This document shows positions 44,801 to 45,232 of a stretch of 45,232 nt of DNA, piece after piece. The translations under genes were made by a program, and so were the position numbers. Numbering within the stretch: position 1 is the first letter of the stretch; each line of letters opens with the position of its first letter. The notes beneath the pieces are model-generated. The model searched no databases, was not told where the DNA came from, and was given only the letters and a program-made list of their open reading frames with translations. The stretch covers positions 1 to 45,232 of the IMG/VR virus record IMGVR_UViG_3300021599_000692; one strand, given 5' to 3'. The stretch is from a virus.

Positions 44801-45232
44801 CAACAAGGTCGTCATTAACAGCAAGTATCTCAGCCTTTCTGTACTCCTCTATTTCCTTGTTGGCATTCTCAATGTACTCACTAACATCCTTAAATGACAT
44901 AGATGTCCTCATCTGAGCCGATACGCTAATCTGCTCTTGATCCATCACATTGTCAATATCAACACCTGTAGTAACACCTAATCTCGACGGGCGAACAGCA
45001 TTTAGTACGTTGTTAGCTTGCTCAATGTATGCGTCAATATCTGAGAGCATCCAAGGCTGTATTTTTGAGAAGTCTTTAGCCACAGAGACAACAGATGCCT
45101 GTAATCCTTTTGACTTCAGTTTGCTCTTTATTTTCTTCTGAAGACTATTTGCCTCCTGTAATTTCTGCTGGTAGTCAGCACGCTCGAACAGTCGCTCTGC
45201 ATACTGCAACGTTCGCTCGACCATTATAGGGT
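41799..45232 (-). CDS. large virion/polyvalent protein, N-terminus cut by window edge
   Basis: At least 1141 residues. The first ATG seen (45224) is only three codons from the edge and the frame stays open beyond it, so the true start may lie outside. Mostly helical and charged, with a Gly/hydrophobic stretch near two thirds (LFPFMSFVVNQKSRM, then LGGLILEMAAFHSLSF) of the kind found in LPD38-type polyvalent or internal virion proteins. It may be ejected with the DNA. It ends at a shared terminator with the early block and is the only large minus-strand gene on that side. Confidence 0.7.
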   Translation of the reverse strand, partial: PIMVERTLQYAERLFERADYQQKLQEANSLQKKIKSKLKSKGLQASVVSVAKDFSKIQPWMLSDIDAYIEQANNVLNAVRPSRLGVTTGVDIDNVMDQEQISVSAQMRTSMSFKDVSEYIENANKEIEEYRKAEILAVNDDLVAAGVISKDMNLKEILEIIGELRDPETKLPAEEKRAAILSYIGSVMDVYRPIVESMLNGRDPFTGEAVELTDRQKEVASDMMKIDVTKMDIRDAVQVIEAMDNFITNGIIDGVEAITNTYNGQRNAEKVAAKGFKTKSVGAGNIGNFWAYNMMSLPVLSDWIFRGTNRAQYVLDNIGINKFIKGVAQATSRWRKYTDEYYEAFNKKKANGKDFMDPENIYERGMYAFLKRTVAGDQKAQEKELKRKIKLIKDSVDVLREEGDAKDAKVADMYDMLIEKLGLNDANLTISDIESRVDKLNIEAVNWWVNTWADNYSQLADVSQSVYNTILDKDMFYTPDKFSSLDPNNSENVDKLMNKMGGGGFSAVLNYEYDKKTGVLMPSSKPVSMEQKRYVNLNFDNNNQRALKAALIDINTAAATKQIKGFFKSKSWNKVITNKSDRDLFRKRVDEYILRSRNKQVGTDDQTIGEVERSLRIWASMGATRALGSIFQPFKQTIPIFVNTLMNAGKHTTFAFGRDQHRWIDAIEMPISNRGIESIAAFDDADAALDRSIAAGKIEKALDVVEKVNTKWLKLVLAKPDVFAARSAFIAYYKKALEAKGKSTDIDYNNPADVDQEALNYAQHMVDRQQNASDAMLMGDLFTSGQSIKKIVKNTLFPFMSFVVNQKSRMTTDVSIMFSGDASRADRKAAARSLGGLILEMAAFHSLSFAIKYYIVSSIASAIGGEDEPEEEDVQKSLERQLSYTIGTVAKDIFSPVPLFTDSPVIYGADFLMKKIAPSYMEDDAKEALKTENEARELSGKPALEGKKAQEFIDNYIEERRIKASQYDSQGPGGVYRITLDKGIEVYKSLNLAYNGEFESEGFGGKMETKYIDSEGQDKMKEIMPYYLAWSALGIPAEFGSVFRKIENNVKKENKLTEKQHEALNEVLEATGRKKEGEVEKYLVKKMRATQTESSSERVLNELDWIDSQGGLKNERQVKKYIEIFETEGSVGIRDMQEIQKLK

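Noticed and set aside
1-45232. The window as a complete circular genome.
   Set aside because: Joining the ends would give the partial gene at 1-662 a stop immediately across the junction, although its sequence stops in the middle of a conserved region; no terminal repeat is visible either.

Overview
The window is a gene-dense stretch of a double-stranded DNA phage that almost certainly infects a Bacteroidota host, most likely a flavobacterium-like one from water. Three things point there. Transcription units are preceded by the Bacteroidota promoter box TAnnTTTG, twice with a TTG about 20 bp upstream. Start codons lack Shine-Dalgarno sequences. Secreted proteins carry 'MKK...AQ' signal peptides. 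Family content agrees: a primase-helicase with a VirE/BT4734-like N-terminus, a DUF3127-type single-strand binding protein, and head genes of the type recalled from uncultured aquatic Bacteroidota podovirus-like phages. No integrase, tape measure or tail-tube gene is visible. Both ends are cut inside genes, so this is a fragment.

Layout. (1) 1-13.0 kb, minus strand: virion structure and packaging, read right to left. Small genes, a tandem GroES-like protein, a possible small terminase, TerL, portal, small basic proteins, scaffold, major capsid, then neck/tail proteins. (2) 13.0-16.4 kb, minus: lysis and accessory cassette (amidase, u-spanin-like lipoprotein, holin-like proteins, DUF1566 adhesin). 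(3) 16.4-16.9 kb, plus: one isolated winged-helix gene. (4) 16.9-24.8 kb, minus: tail fibre, two paralogous 'MTQI' proteins, a GroEL-GroES chaperonin operon, membrane proteins, secreted proteins and a YkuD-like protein. (5) 24.75-26.19 kb: a non-coding control region. (6) 26.2-41.8 kb, plus: early and replication genes (many tiny proteins, GP88, tRNA-CAT, glucosaminidase, exonuclease, SSB, primase-helicase, SF2 helicase, VRR-NUC, metallophosphoesterase). (7) 41.8 kb to the end, minus: the C-terminal part of a very large virion or polyvalent protein.

The most interesting signals are non-coding. A near-canonical type III hammerhead ribozyme lies 18 nt upstream of the first early gene. A 240-bp dyad-symmetric array of ATGACGG/CCGTCAT half-sites overlaps the outermost late promoter, and a second copy with the same geometry lies 4.33 kb away. 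A set of small H-type pseudoknots each ends about 16 nt before a start codon. The control region also holds a 14-bp hairpin, a GATC cluster and an alternating purine-pyrimidine tract, so it is a good candidate for an origin as well as a switch.

How the genes fit together (inference): the plus operon starts at about 25.72 kb with a long structured, probably self-cleaving leader and supplies DNA replication and host takeover. The minus units supply capsid, packaging, chaperonin-assisted folding, adhesion and lysis. The half-site arrays are placed where a DNA-binding protein could link early and late expression or start replication. Family assignments rest on motifs and recall; no database search was possible.
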